Part shown: positions 18,116-27,475 of the stretch, piece by piece
Layout: every line of letters begins with the position of its first letter
Position numbering within the stretch: the first letter of the stretch is position 1
NCBI GenBank assembly: GCA_026770585.1
Contig: MU646627.1
Location: 140,346-173,020, forward strand
Source: Baffinella frigidus
Taxonomy: Eukaryota > Cryptophyceae > Cryptomonadales > Baffinellaceae
DNA length: 32,675 nucleotides
Reading direction: 5' to 3'
Made by a program: the position numbers and the translations under genes
The notes under the pieces: model-generated
Seen by the model: only the letters and a program-made list of their open reading frames with translations
Database searches by the model: none
Told to the model about the DNA's origin: nothing

Positions 18116-21100
18116 GTGAGTGAAGGGGCGTTGCAGCGGGGTTTTGTGTATGGTATTTTTTGGAACATGGTCGGGCCATGCTGGTCCTGGTCCAGGGTTG
18201 TGGAGTTGTGAATGCCCAGGCGATGCGGGACAGGAAATTGCATATCGATTTGAGCCAGCGGGGTGGTTGGTTTAGTGGAAGGTAGTCAGCTGGGGGGGCT
18301 TTCATCACATCCTCCATGCAACCACAACCGTGTGAAGCATGGATTCCGCGTTATTGAGATTTTTCTTGTTCAGGTTTCATGCTGCATCAATTTTGGTGAG
18401 CATGTTTGGCCTGCTTCTCCGGCCACAGTGGCCTTCTCTGCCACCCTCTGGGGGGTAGTTCTGATAGATGTGAAGCATCCGACACAAGACATGTTTGTCA
18501 TGCGCACCTCACGCAGCGTGTCTCTGTGAGCGCGAACCCGCAACCAACTTCTCTTCGTTGGCGAGAAAAAGTGTCCACTGGGACTGCAGGGAAGTTATTG
18601 CAAGGAGGTTGTGGGGAGTTTTGATTATTCGCGTATGGATTGTACTCGCGAATGGCGCCGACGTCGAGGAGAACTCAGACCATGTGAGTGAACAGGCGTT
18701 GCAGCGGGGTTGTGTGTGGAATGTTTTTGAACATGGTCCTGGTCCAATGTTGTGGGAGATGTGGATGCCTAGGGTATGCGGGGCAGGGAATGGCATGCCG
18801 ATTTGAGCCAGAGTGGTGGTTGGTTCAGTTTAAGGTAGTCAGTGGGGGGGGCTTTCACCAGATCTCTATGCAACCCCAACCATGTGAAGCATGGACTGCG
18901 CGTTATTGAGACTTTTCTTGTTCAGGCTTGATGCTGCACCAATCTTGGTGACCATTTTTGGCNNNNNNNNNNNNNNNNNNNNNNNNNNNNNNNNNNNNNN
19001 NNNNNNNNNNNNNNNNNNNNNNNNNNNNNNNNNNNNNNNNNNNNNNNNNNNNNNNNNNNNNNNNNNNNNNNNNNNNNNNNNNNNNNNNNNNNNNNNNNNN
19101 NNNNNNNNNNNNNNNNNNNNNNNNNNNNNNNNNNNNNNNNNNNNNNNNNNNNNNNNNNNNNNNNNNNNNNNNNNNNNNNNNNNNNNNNNNNNNNNNNNNN
19201 NNNNNNNNNNNNNNNNNNNNNNNNNNNNNNNNNNNNNNNNNNNNNNNNNNNNNNNNNNNNNNNNNNNNNNNNNNNNNNNNNNNNNNNNNNNNNNNNNNNN
19301 NNNNNNNNNNNNNNNNNNNNNNNNNNNNNNNNNNNNNNNNNNNNNNNNNNNNNNNNNNNNNNNNNNNNNNNNNNNNNNNNNNNNNNNNNNNNNNNNNNNN
19401 NNNNNNNNNNNNNNNNNNNNNNNNNNNNNNNNNNNNNNNNNNNNNNNNNNNNNNNNNNNNNNNNNNNNNNNNNNNNNNNNNNNNNNNNNNNNNNNNNNNN
19501 NNNNNNNNNNNNNNNNNNNNNNNNNNNNNNNNNNNNNNNNNNNNNNNNNNNNNNNNNNNNNNNNNNNNNNNNNNNNNNNNNNNNNNNNNNNNNNNNNNNN
19601 NNNNNNNNNNNNNNNNNNNNNNNNNNNNNNNNNNNNNNNNNNNNNNNNNNNNNNNNNNNNNNNNNNNNNNNNNNNNNNNNNNNNNNNNNNNNNNNNNNNN
19701 NNNNNNNNNNNNNNNNNGACAGATGATGCCCGTGCACAAAACTGCGATGATGTTCAGGGGCTGCTTCTGCACAAGATGCACCTTTCGGATTGTTGGGCGT
19801 GTCTGAGGGTCCGTGCGGTGTAGTTTTGATGGACGTGAAGCATCTGGAACAGGACATGTTTGTCGCGCGCACCACACGCAGCGTGCCTTTGTGGGCGCGA
19901 ACCCGCAACGAACTTCTCTTCTTGGATGAGAAAAAGTGTCCACTGGGACTTCTTGGAAGTCACTTCAAGGGGGTCGTGGCATCTTATGATTATGTGCGTG
20001 TGGATTGTACTCGCAAATGGCGCGGACATCGAGGAGAACTCAGACCATGTGGGTGAACAGGCGTTGCAGCGGGGTTGTGTGTGGTATGTTTTTGAACATG
20101 GTCCTAGTCCAATGTTGTGGGAGATGTGGATGCCTAGGGTATGCGGGGCAGGGAATTGCATATCGATTTGAGCCAGAGGGGTGGTTGGTTCAGTTTAAGG
20201 TAGTCATCGGGGGGGGGCTTTCACCGAATCTCCATGCAACCCCAACCATGTGAAGCATGGACTGCGCGTTATTGAGACTTTTCTTGTTCAGGCTTGATGC
20301 TGCACCAATCTTGGTGACCATTTTTGGCCCGCTTTTCCGGTCACAGTGGCCTTCTCTGCCACCCTCTGATCCTGCGGAGAGAGTGATTTTGTGTGAGAGT
20401 GTGGCAGACTTGAATGCGGTGCAGCACGTTGAGAAGGCGTGGGTTGAGGTTGTGGCAGCGAGACTGAGGATTCTGCTGCGCGAGTGCGGGGTTGTGCTGC
20501 ATGGTGCGGTTTTGTGCGCCTTTGTAAAGTGGTTTTAGCGCCAACCTGGTGGATGTGACCAGTCAATTTACTGGTAGTCGCGGGGATGTTGCTGTGAACG
20601 GTCGTAACGGCTTCACCAATGAGCGTGTACAATAACCTGTTTGAACATAGGGCTTCGAACACCAAGGGGCGCCTGTGGGTGGAGCCCGGGTGACGAGAGA
20701 GTTTATTGATTGCAAGACCAGCATGGTCACACCGGGTGGGGCGCACGGGCTGGGCGCTGACGAGGGGGCGCGCGCCGCAGCGTGATGCGACGCCGCTGCA
20801 CTACGCTGCGAATAGAGGTCATCTGGAGGTGGCGCGGGCGCTGCTGGACGCGCGGGCGAACATCACCGCGAAGGACGAGGTGCGTGAGGAGGGGGTGGGT
20901 GGCGAAGGGCATTGGATTCGAGAGAGCAGAGATTTCGGGGGAGTGTGACAGACTTTGGGGGAGCTACACACTCCTGCCAGGATAAAACGACTGCTCTCTG
21001 AGCCGACAGATGATGCCCATGCACGAAAACTGCGTTGATGGTCAGGGGCTGCTTCCGCACAAGATGCGCCTTTCGGGTTGTTGGACGTATCGCAGGGTCC

Positions 21101-24100
21101 GTGTGGGGTAGTTTTGATAGACGTGAAGCATTTAAAACAGGATATGTTTGTCACGCGCACCTCACGCAGCGTGTCTTTGTGAGCGCGAATCTGCAACGAA
21201 CTTGTCTTCTTGGGCGAGAAAAGGATCGATTGGGACTGCAGGGAAGTTAGTCCAAGGAGGTTTGTGGCGTCTTGTGATTATTTGCGTATGGATTGTTTGT
21301 GGGAGCCTGGGACCTCGCCGTATACAGCGAGAAGATTGATTGGTGCGAGGACCAGGGCAGATGTTGCTCTGGTCCAGGGACCCCGACGACTGGGTTAGTG
21401 GGCATGTGCATTGCCACGAACCAAAGCATCTGGTAGGGTGGGCTATTCAGCTAGGCGGAAGATGTGGGACCGAGAACTTGAGGAGCCTGATTGAGCTTGG
21501 TTTCAGGGTTGCCACGTTGTGTTCAAGCCGATAGCCTTTCCCAGAGAAGTTTAGAAAACAGTCCGAGACGTCAAACATCTTCGACTATAATGGGGCGCAA
21601 GACGTTGGCGATCCATAAATTGGAGTCGAAAGGGCTGACATGACCGGGTCTTGGTGTGCGGGACAGTATGAGCAGACGCCCCGGGACGTCGCCAAGCAGT
21701 TCGGCCATCACGTGGTAGCCATCACAGCAAGGAAACTGTGGGGGGGAGAAGTTAAGGAGCCTGACGGAGGCTGGGGTTTCAGGGTTGCAACGTTGTGCTC
21801 AAGCCTGTAGTGTTCCTCGCCTGGGGTATGCGGGGCAGGAAATTGCATATCGATTTGAGCCAGAGGGCTGATTAATTCAGTGGCAGGTAGTCAACGGGGG
21901 GGGCTTGCATCAAATCTCCATGCAACCCCAACCGTGTGCAGTATGGACTCCGGGTTATTGAGACTTTTCTTGTTCAGGTTTCATGGAGCATTAATCTTGG
22001 TGAGCAGTTTTGGCCTGCTTTTCCGGCCACAGGGGCCTTCTCTGCTACCCTATGATCCTGCGGAGAGAGTGATTTGGTGTGAGGGTGTGGGAGACTTGGA
22101 TGCGGTGCGGCACGCTGGGAATGCGTTGGGTGAGGTTGTGGCAGCGAGACTGAGGATTCTGCTGCGAGAGTGCGGGGTTGTGCTGCGGGGTGCGGGTGTG
22201 TGCGCCTGTGTAAAGCAGTTGTAGCGCCGACCTGGTGGATGTGACTATTCAGCTCGCAGGCAGTTGCGGGGATGTCGTTGTGAAAGGTCGTACCGGCTTC
22301 ACCAATGAGCGTGTACAATAACCTGTTTGAACATAGGGTCTCGAACACCAAGGGGTGCACGTGGGCGGGGCCCGGGTGACGAGAGAGTTTATTGATTACA
22401 AGACCAGTATGATCACGCCGGGTGGGGCGCACGGGCTGGGCGCTGACGCGGGGGCGCGCGCCGCAGAATGGACGGACGCCGCTGCACCTCGCTGCTCAGA
22501 ACGGTCATCCGGAGGTGGCGCGGGCGCTGCTGGACGCGCGGGCGGACATCACCGCGAAGGACGAGGTGAGTGAGGAGGGGGTGGGAGGCGAAGGGCAGAG
22601 GATTCGAGAGAGCAGAGATTTCGGGGGAGTGTGACAGACTTTGGGGGAGCTACACACTCCTGCCAGGATAAAACGACTGCTCTCTGCGCCGACAGATGAA
22701 GCCCGAACACAAAACTGCGTTGATGTTCAGGGGTCGCTTCTGCACAAGATGCACCTTTGAGGTTTTTGAGCGTGTCGCAGGGACCGTGTGGGGTAGTTTT
22801 GATAGACGCGAAGCATTTGAAACAGGACATGTTTGTCACGCGCACCACACACAGCGTGCCTGTGTGAGCGCGAACCCGCAACGAACTTCTCTTCTTGGAC
22901 GAGGAAAAATGTCGATTGGGACTGCAGGGAAGTAAGTTCAGGGAGTTTGTGGCGTGTTGTGATAATGTGCATGTGGATCGTTTGTGGGAGCCTGGGACCT
23001 CGCCGTATACAGCGAAAGGATTGATTGGTGCGAGGACCAGGGCAAATGTTGCTCCGGTCCAGGGACCCCAACGACTGGGCTAGTTGGCGTGTGCATTGCC
23101 AAGAACCAGAGCATCTGGTGGGGTGGACTATTCAGCTAGGCGGAACATGTGGGACTGAGAACGTGAGGAGCCTGATGGAGGTTGGTTTCAGGGTTGCCAC
23201 GTTGTGTTCAAGCCGATAGCCTTTCCCAGAGAAGTTTAAAAAAGAGTTCGAGACGTCAAACATCTTCAACTAGTGCGGGGCGCAAGACGTTGGCGGTCCA
23301 TAAATTGGAGTCGAAAGGACAGACATGACGGGGTCCTGGTGTGCGGGACAGGATGGAGAGACGCCCCTGGACATGGCCAAGGGAGAAGCCGTGAAGAAGC
23401 TGCTTCAAAAGGTGCGAACGCCAGGACCGAGTCCAAATCTCTGGCTCTCAACTCAACCTGGTTCTGCATCCGACTCGACCCTCGCAAACAATGCCCTCAG
23501 AAAGCTTGGTCGTGCGCTCTCTTAGTATTCCATGTTCCAAACAAGAGTCACCACGACCCCCCGCGGACTTGCATTTGATTCGATCGCCTGTACGTTGTGT
23601 TGGCTCTTGCGAACCCCAGTCACTTGGGCGCTGTGTCGCCGGTAGTGTCGGATCCCCGCTGCCTTGTTTCCAGAGGGCTGAAACCTCATCTCGTCTTCAA
23701 ATTCGGCACTGTGCATGCAAAGGAGTCGCACTTCAAATCCAGCCCCCGTGGAACTGAATCATTTCTTGGGCAACGATCAGCCCGCACGTGGGACAAGACC
23801 CTGCGCTCGAACTGTTGGCGTCTGACACCACACGTTCGAGCAGGCTGCCGCCGCACAGGCTGCTGCGAAGTAGAAGCGCGGGAAGGCCGCGCCTGAGAGT
23901 GGTCCACGTAGGGCAGTCCACTTGTCACGTGGTCTAGGAGAGGGCATCTGCTGTCCTCTCAGCGCCGATTCGCGCGTGGCCCCGCGCGAATCGGCGGTCG
24001 CGGATCGGCGCCGCGAGACGTGCGAGGTCGACGAGGAGGAGGAGCTGCCGGCGATCCTGGATCTCTTCGTGGACCCGCAGTTCGCGGTGAACAACATGAA

Positions 24101-24218
24101 GGTGCTCTTCACGCCCGAGGAGACGGACGTCGACACACTTCTAGAGGAGGCAATAATCTCGGTCAGCACGCGCAGGCTGGTGAAGCAAGCGTGGCGCGAG
24201 GGACGTCCTTCTTCGTGA
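18032..24218 (+). CDS. Second ankyrin-repeat gene, mirror paralogue of gene A (gene span)
   Basis: Exons that agree in phase: 18032-18115, 20781-20879, 22467-22565, 23352-23411, 23844-23869, 23963-24218, together about 207 residues. One more 99-nt exon is probably in the gap, which would give about 240. Order: half ankyrin repeat, two or three full repeats, capping repeat, Ala-rich linker, acidic segment, SAM-like C-terminus. It lacks the membrane-helix exon and second ankyrin module of gene A. Shared structure and the shared upstream palindrome suggest similar control and possibly partners for the same kind of complex. Confidence 0.75.
18446..18456. other. Deletion junction in the right arm
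   Basis: Reading leftwards from 18962 the right arm follows the left arm from about 11743 to 12246, then jumps to sequence equivalent to about 12985. Roughly 740 bases, including the mirror of the ankyrin exon at 12475-12573, are missing here. Confidence 0.6.
18590..18683 (+). pseudogene. Decayed half-ankyrin exon, mirror of 12019-12112
   Basis: Same 94 bases as the left-arm copy, between CTGCAG and GTGAGTG. Phase 2 entry is incompatible with the flanking phase-0 exons. Confidence 0.6.
18963..19717. other. Assembly gap of 755 N
   Basis: The flanks match left-arm sequence near 11745 and 11060 in inverted orientation. The corresponding left-arm interval is about 690 bases and contains the ankyrin exon 11191-11289, so one 99-nt exon is expected in the gap. 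Confidence 0.9.
19955..20048 (+). pseudogene. Decayed half-ankyrin exon without acceptor
   Basis: Ends [15 protein letters not shown] before GTGGGTG. The CTGCAG acceptor of other copies has become CTTCTTGG, as in the left-arm copy near 10735-10828. Confidence 0.55.
20781..20879 (+). CDS. Ankyrin gene B: one 33-residue ankyrin repeat
   Basis: Starts [14 protein letters not shown], then [19 protein letters not shown]. 99 nt, phase 0-0, acceptor CGCGCCGCAG, donor GTGCGTGAGG. Confidence 0.85.
21667..21810 (+). pseudogene. Capping-repeat exon that lost its donor; possible alternative last exon
   Basis: Acceptor GTGCGGGACAG as at 6551 and 23351, then [20 protein letters not shown]. The usual GTGCG donor is absent, so the frame continues through [17 protein letters not shown] to a TAG at 21808. 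It is either a dead copy within the 1.7-kb duplication or an alternative terminal exon giving a short isoform without the SAM-like end. Confidence 0.45.
22467..22565 (+). CDS. Ankyrin gene B: one 33-residue ankyrin repeat
   Basis: Starts [14 protein letters not shown], then [19 protein letters not shown]. 99 nt, phase 0-0, donor GTGAGTGAGGAGG. Confidence 0.85.
23352..23411 (+). CDS. Ankyrin gene B: truncated capping repeat
   Basis: [20 protein letters not shown], 60 nt, phase 0-0, donor GTGCGAACG. The exon and about 230 bases of the following intron are nearly identical to the left arm at 6325-6551. Confidence 0.85.
23844..23869 (+). CDS. Ankyrin gene B: 26-nt Ala-rich linker micro-exon
   Basis: Acceptor CGTTCGAGCAG, then AAAAQAAA plus two bases, donor GTAGAAG. 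Without splicing the frame would hit the TAG of that donor. The two leftover bases combine with the first base of the next exon to give Asn, keeping the frame of the conserved C-terminus. That agreement is the main support. Confidence 0.6.
23963..23996 (+). other. 14-bp perfect hairpin at the very start of a coding exon
   Basis: CGCCGATTCGCGCG (23963-23976) and CGCGCGAATCGGCG (23983-23996) pair completely around a six-base loop, beginning exactly at the first base after the acceptor AG. At RNA level this would be a very stable G/C stem covering the exon edge. Confidence 0.85.
23963..24218 (+). CDS. Ankyrin gene B, last exon: acidic segment and SAM-like C-terminus
   Basis: Acceptor GTCCTCTCAG, then [20 protein letters not shown], an acidic EVDEEEELP stretch, and [20 protein letters not shown] leading to [16 protein letters not shown] and TGA (24216-24218). 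The last ~50 residues align with exons 14-15 of gene A. The N-terminal part is not shared. SAM-like assignment is inference; the strong paralogue alignment is what the sequence shows. Confidence 0.8.
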
Positions 24219-24783
24219 AGGAAACAAACCTTCGTCGCGGCAGGGACGTGGGCGCTGTTTTTGAAGGGAAAGCCGCCGTTGTTTGAGGGCAAGGCGCCGT
24301 TGCTGTAGGGCAAGGCGCCGTGTGTGGGGGGGGTAAGAACCAGTCATTGAGTAGAGACATGTAGCACGGCGATAGGATGCTAAGGCTCGGTGTGTGTGAG
24401 AGACAGTTCCGGTGTCCGCCTATGTTGGGAGCTCGAAGAACCCAAAGGACCTAAAGAGGAGAAACACCGCGGTCAAGCGATTTGAACCTCAAATCGCGAG
24501 CCGGGTCCGGGATCCGGACCTGGCTTTGGCCATTTTCAGGAGAAAGTAATTCAAGTAGTTGACTTTTCGCTCGGCAGCAGAGAGAGAAAGAGAAAAAGAA
24601 GTAGAGAGAGAGAGAGAGAGAACAGGAGTGAAGAGAGACAGGCGGCCACTTTATTGAAACAGGCATAAAACACAACAGCGTCAAGCTTCACCAGAGGGCG
24701 CGAGAGGTGCATGGGCTATGCGCAACACGTGAAGCCCTTGGAGCCATGCAGAGGGCCTTGCAGGCGTTGCGTACCCGCACATG
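24219..24783. other. 3' flank of ankyrin gene B: short repeats and purine tract
   Basis: Contains three copies of a GGGCAAGGCGCCGTTG-like unit (about 24262-24320), a family-C fragment at 24409-24460, the palindrome GATTTGAACCTCAAATC (about 24478-24495), a purine tract (AGAGAG) at about 24585-24630, and the segment AGCTTCACCAGAGGGCGCGA that recurs near 25382. No exon seen. Confidence 0.55.
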
Positions 24784-24902
24784 CAGGGGTTACTCGAAAG
24801 TGAGGACAAGCACCGCCCTAGGGTCCTACAGTAGGCCTATGCCTAGGAGCATAGGACCACCCTAGGGGCGGTGCGTGTCCTTAATATCGAGCAACCCCTG
24901 TA
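24784..24902. mobile_element. Family-A MITE-like element, copy 1
   Basis: CAGGGGTTACTCGAAAGTGA at the left end pairs imperfectly with TATCGAGCAACCCCTGTA at the right. Inner arms CACCGCCCTAGG and CCTAGGGGCGGTG pair as well. About 119 bases, no coding capacity. Further copies are at 25413, 26439, 26819 and 29101. Confidence 0.75.
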
Positions 24903-25412
24903 TTCGCCTCTCTGGCGCCAGCTGCACCTGCTAGAGAGAGACTTGTTTCTTGAGAACCTACTGTTCCGATTCCACTTTGTTATCGTGATGATAGAGGGCT
25001 CGTAACCTGGTGTCTCTCTCCAGGGCTCGTAACCTGGTGTGTCTCTCTCGCCTCTCTCTGGCGCCAGCTGCACCTGCCCACACGAGGCGGAACATGCACC
25101 ATTAGGTCCTTTAGGGTTTGATTTCGCACAACATAGGCAAACACTTCGCCCTTCCGTAGACGGGATCCGCAGCAAAGCCCTGCGTCCTTTCGGATTGCGG
25201 TAAAGGATCTCGAGGATCCAGCATTACAGTGCAGATGGTTCGCAGTGAAAGCCTCGGCCTAATCCGGGATACCGTTAGAGCCCCTTATAATACTTCTAGT
25301 GGACGTGAACTCTGGATGTCTTGTGTAAAATTACTCTGGCTGTGCCTACATGGGGTTTATCCCCAGACACGACAGTGTCAAGCTTCACAAGAGGGCGCGA
25401 GAGGTGTACATG
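24903..25412. other. Repeat-only interval, including a family-C copy
   Basis: Two tandem copies of CAGGGCTCGTAACCTGGTGT near 25000-25045, two copies of GGCGCCAGCTGCACCTG near 24914 and 25061, and a family-C element at about 25098-25230 (ATTAGGTCCTTTAGGGTTTG to CAGTGCAGATGGTTCGC). No gene recognised. Confidence 0.5.
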
Positions 25413-25533
25413 TACAGGGGTTACTCGAGTTTAAGGACACGCCCCGCCCCTAGGAAGGTCCTATGCCCCTAGGTATAGACCTACCGTAGGGTCATAGGGC
25501 GGTGTGTGTCCTTGCTTTCGAGTGACCCCTGTA
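25413..25533. mobile_element. Family-A MITE-like element, copy 2
   Basis: TACAGGGGTTACTCGAGTTT at the left, TTTCGAGTGACCCCTGTA at the right; arms keep GGACACGC and GTGTGTCC. Confidence 0.75.
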
Positions 25534-26245
25534 TGGGCTGTGCGGGACACTAGCCTGAGGGACATGGGAAGTCCTTGATGCCATTCTGTGCGGGACACAT
25601 GACGCCCCTTTAGGTCCTTTAGGTCCTTCAGGTTCTTCGAGCTCCCAACATAGGCGAACACCGGAGAAACAAAGTGTGGGACACATGACGCCCTTGGAGC
25701 TGGGGCTGTGCGGGGCACGTGATGCCCTTGGAGCCATTCCAAGAGGCGAGAGGGTCGGGCTCTGTGGGGGTGCGTACAGGGGTGCTTCTCTCATAAGAAC
25801 CCCCACCCCCCCTAGGACTACCACTCTGTGCGGCACACGTGACTGCCATTCTGTGCGGGAAACATGATGCCCTTGGAGCTGGGGCTGTGCGGGACACATG
25901 ACGCCCTTGGAGCTGGGGCTGGGACCACCACAGGACCCTAGGTATAGTCCTACTGTAGGGTCCTAGGAGGGTTGCGTTTCTTATGAGCGAGGTACCCCTG
26001 TACATGCCGACCGTCCTTGTATTACAGCGGTGCCTCGTTAATATGAAGCAGCCCCCCCCCCCTGTGCGGGACACACATGACGCCCTTGAAGCTGGGGCAG
26101 TGCGGGGCACGCGACGCCCTTGGAGCCATTCCGAGAGCCGAGAGGGTCGTGCTCTGTGGGCGTGCGTACATGGCGACCGTCCTGGTATGGCAGGGGTACC
26201 TCGTTAATATGAAGCAGCCACCCCCCCTAGGACCACCACAGGAGT
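25534..26245. repeat. Composite block: GACACATGACGCCCTTGGAG repeats nested with family-B ends
   Basis: A unit of about 45-60 bases (GGGACACATGACGCCCTTGG followed by AGCTGGGGCTG) occurs at least five times between 25547 and 26110. It splits a family-B element: its left half begins at 25775 (TACAGGGGTGCTTCTCTCAT) and its right half ends at 26002 (ATGAGCGAGGTACCCCTGTA). Two more left halves start near 26024 and 26188. A family-C fragment lies at 25600-25670. Confidence 0.65.
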
Positions 26246-26438
26246 TGAATACAGTCAATAGTCACTCTTTCTGCGCTGTGGACGAGGTGTGGTTGATGTC
26301 AATGATTGGCGTCACTCATGGACGAGGAGCGCAGAAAGGGTCCCTGCCTCTGCCCCCTCTTCTGTCATTTTTAGAATGGTGGTTTTATGGTGGTCCCATA
26401 AAAAGGACACGAAAAGGACACAACACAACTAAAAGGTC
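26246..26438. other. Unassigned spacer
   Basis: No repeat family or exon recognised. It contains AAAAGGACACGAAAAGGACA just before the next element. Confidence 0.4.
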
Positions 26439-26558
26439 TACAGGGTTTACTCAAAGTAAAGGACACGCACCGCTCCTAGGGTGGTCCTATGCTCCTAGGA
26501 CTAGCCCTACCGTAGGGCCCTAGTGCGGTGTGTCTCTTTTATTTGGAGTAACCCTTGT
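26439..26558. mobile_element. Family-A MITE-like element, copy 3
   Basis: TACAGGGTTTACTCAAAGTA on the left and TTATTTGGAGTAACCCTTGT on the right, with inner arms GGACACGCACCG and CGGTGTGTCTC. Confidence 0.7.
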
Positions 26559-26699
26559 GCTGTAGGGTCCTAGGGGGGTACGCCTCCTGATGAGCAAGAT
26601 AGTCCGTGCACCGAAGGGTACACAAAGCACCGCAAAAGCATACAGATCATGCACCCTCCAAAGGGTGGAAGCAGAAGTCTGAGGATTGATGAGATCCGA

Positions 26700-26800
26700 A
26701 AGGAGGAATGGCCTTTCTACAGAACATTTTTCGGTGTCCGCCTGTGTTGGGAGCTCGAAGAACATAAGGGACCTAATGGGGCTTGCAAGCTTGTGCGCTC
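26700..26800 (+). mobile_element. Family-C dispersed repeat copy
   Basis: GGTGTCCGCCTGTGTTGGGA then GCTCGAAGAACATAAGGGACC, preceded by GATCCGAAAGG, the complement of the CTTTCGGATC found in other copies. Confidence 0.55.
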
Positions 26801-26818
26801 CAGACCAGCACCGTGCTG

Positions 26819-26938
26819 TACAGGGGCTACTCGAAATTAAGGACACGCACCGTCCTAGGACCCTGCGGTAGGTCTGTGCCAGGAGCATAGGACCTTACTA
26901 GGGGCGGTGCGTGTCCTTAATGTCGAGGAGCCCCTGTA
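26819..26938. mobile_element. Family-A MITE-like element, copy 4 (best preserved)
   Basis: TACAGGGGCTACTCGAAATT pairs with AATGTCGAGGAGCCCCTGTA. The inner arms AAGGACACGCACCG and CGGTGCGTGTCCTT are exact complements. 120 bases. Confidence 0.8.
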
Positions 26939-27023
26939 CCCATTTGTAAACACGACCTCTCTCGGCGCCCTGCTCAGGCATAGACACACTCTCGGTGGTG
27001 GTGCATGCATGGCAGCAGTGTTG

Positions 27024-27124
27024 TCTGGGGATACTACCCCGCGTAGGATGACCGGAGTGACTTTACACACAGTCACGTTCACTTTCGACACTCCGGTCAT
27101 CTTACACGGGGTAGTATCCCCAGA
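27024..27124. repeat. Fold-back element with 36-bp arms
   Basis: 27024-27059 (starting TCTGGGGATACTACCCCG) and 27089-27124 (ending CGGGGTAGTATCCCCAGA) are reverse complements with two mismatches, around a 29-base loop. Not related in sequence to families A or B. Confidence 0.85.
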
Positions 27125-27214
27125 TGTTGGTAGGCATGGATTTTTCTTTCTGATACCTCATAACCTGTTGGTAGTAGAACAGCGAGCACCGTCTTATGCG
27201 CGATGTGGAGACTA

Positions 27215-27475
27215 GACCCTTACCCTGAACCCTATGCCTCAAAATTTAATCCCTGACTCCCAAACCCTTAGCCATAGACCCTGAACCCTCCGCCCGAAAA
27301 CCTAAACCCCAAACCCCAAACCCTGAACCCTGCACCTTGGACCATAGACCCCATGCCCGAGACCCCAAACCCTGAACCCCGCACCCTAAACCCTAAATCC
27401 AAACACCCAAACCGAAGCCTGAACCCTGCCCTAACACCTTATTCCTAAACCCTAAACCCTAGACCCTAATTTTAG
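27215..27475 (+). repeat. Degenerate CCCTGAA/CCCTAAA heptamer tract
   Basis: C-rich on the plus strand, irregular seven-base units. It lies upstream of the orphan plus-strand exon at 28223. Confidence 0.75.

Larger units (their letters stand above)
16887..23870 (+). repeat. Right arm of the large inverted repeat
   Basis: Counterpart of 5950-16814 in inverted orientation. It contains the assembly gap, one internal deletion relative to the left arm (junction near 18451) and its own tandem duplication of a ~1.7-kb segment (about 20.5-22.2 and 22.2-23.4 kb). Confidence 0.8.

Noticed and set aside
18891-19943. Several frames of about 280-350 codons across the gap
   Set aside because: They are open only because N bases are not read as stops.
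23922-23962. ATG at 23922 as start of a separate small plus-strand gene
   Set aside because: The segment 23922-23962 lies in the intron before an acceptor that restores the phase of the upstream linker exon, and the conserved C-terminus begins later.
24472-24510. B-box-like GGTTCAAATC on the minus strand
   Set aside because: It is half of the short palindrome GATTTGAACCTCAAATC and has no A box or tRNA fold.
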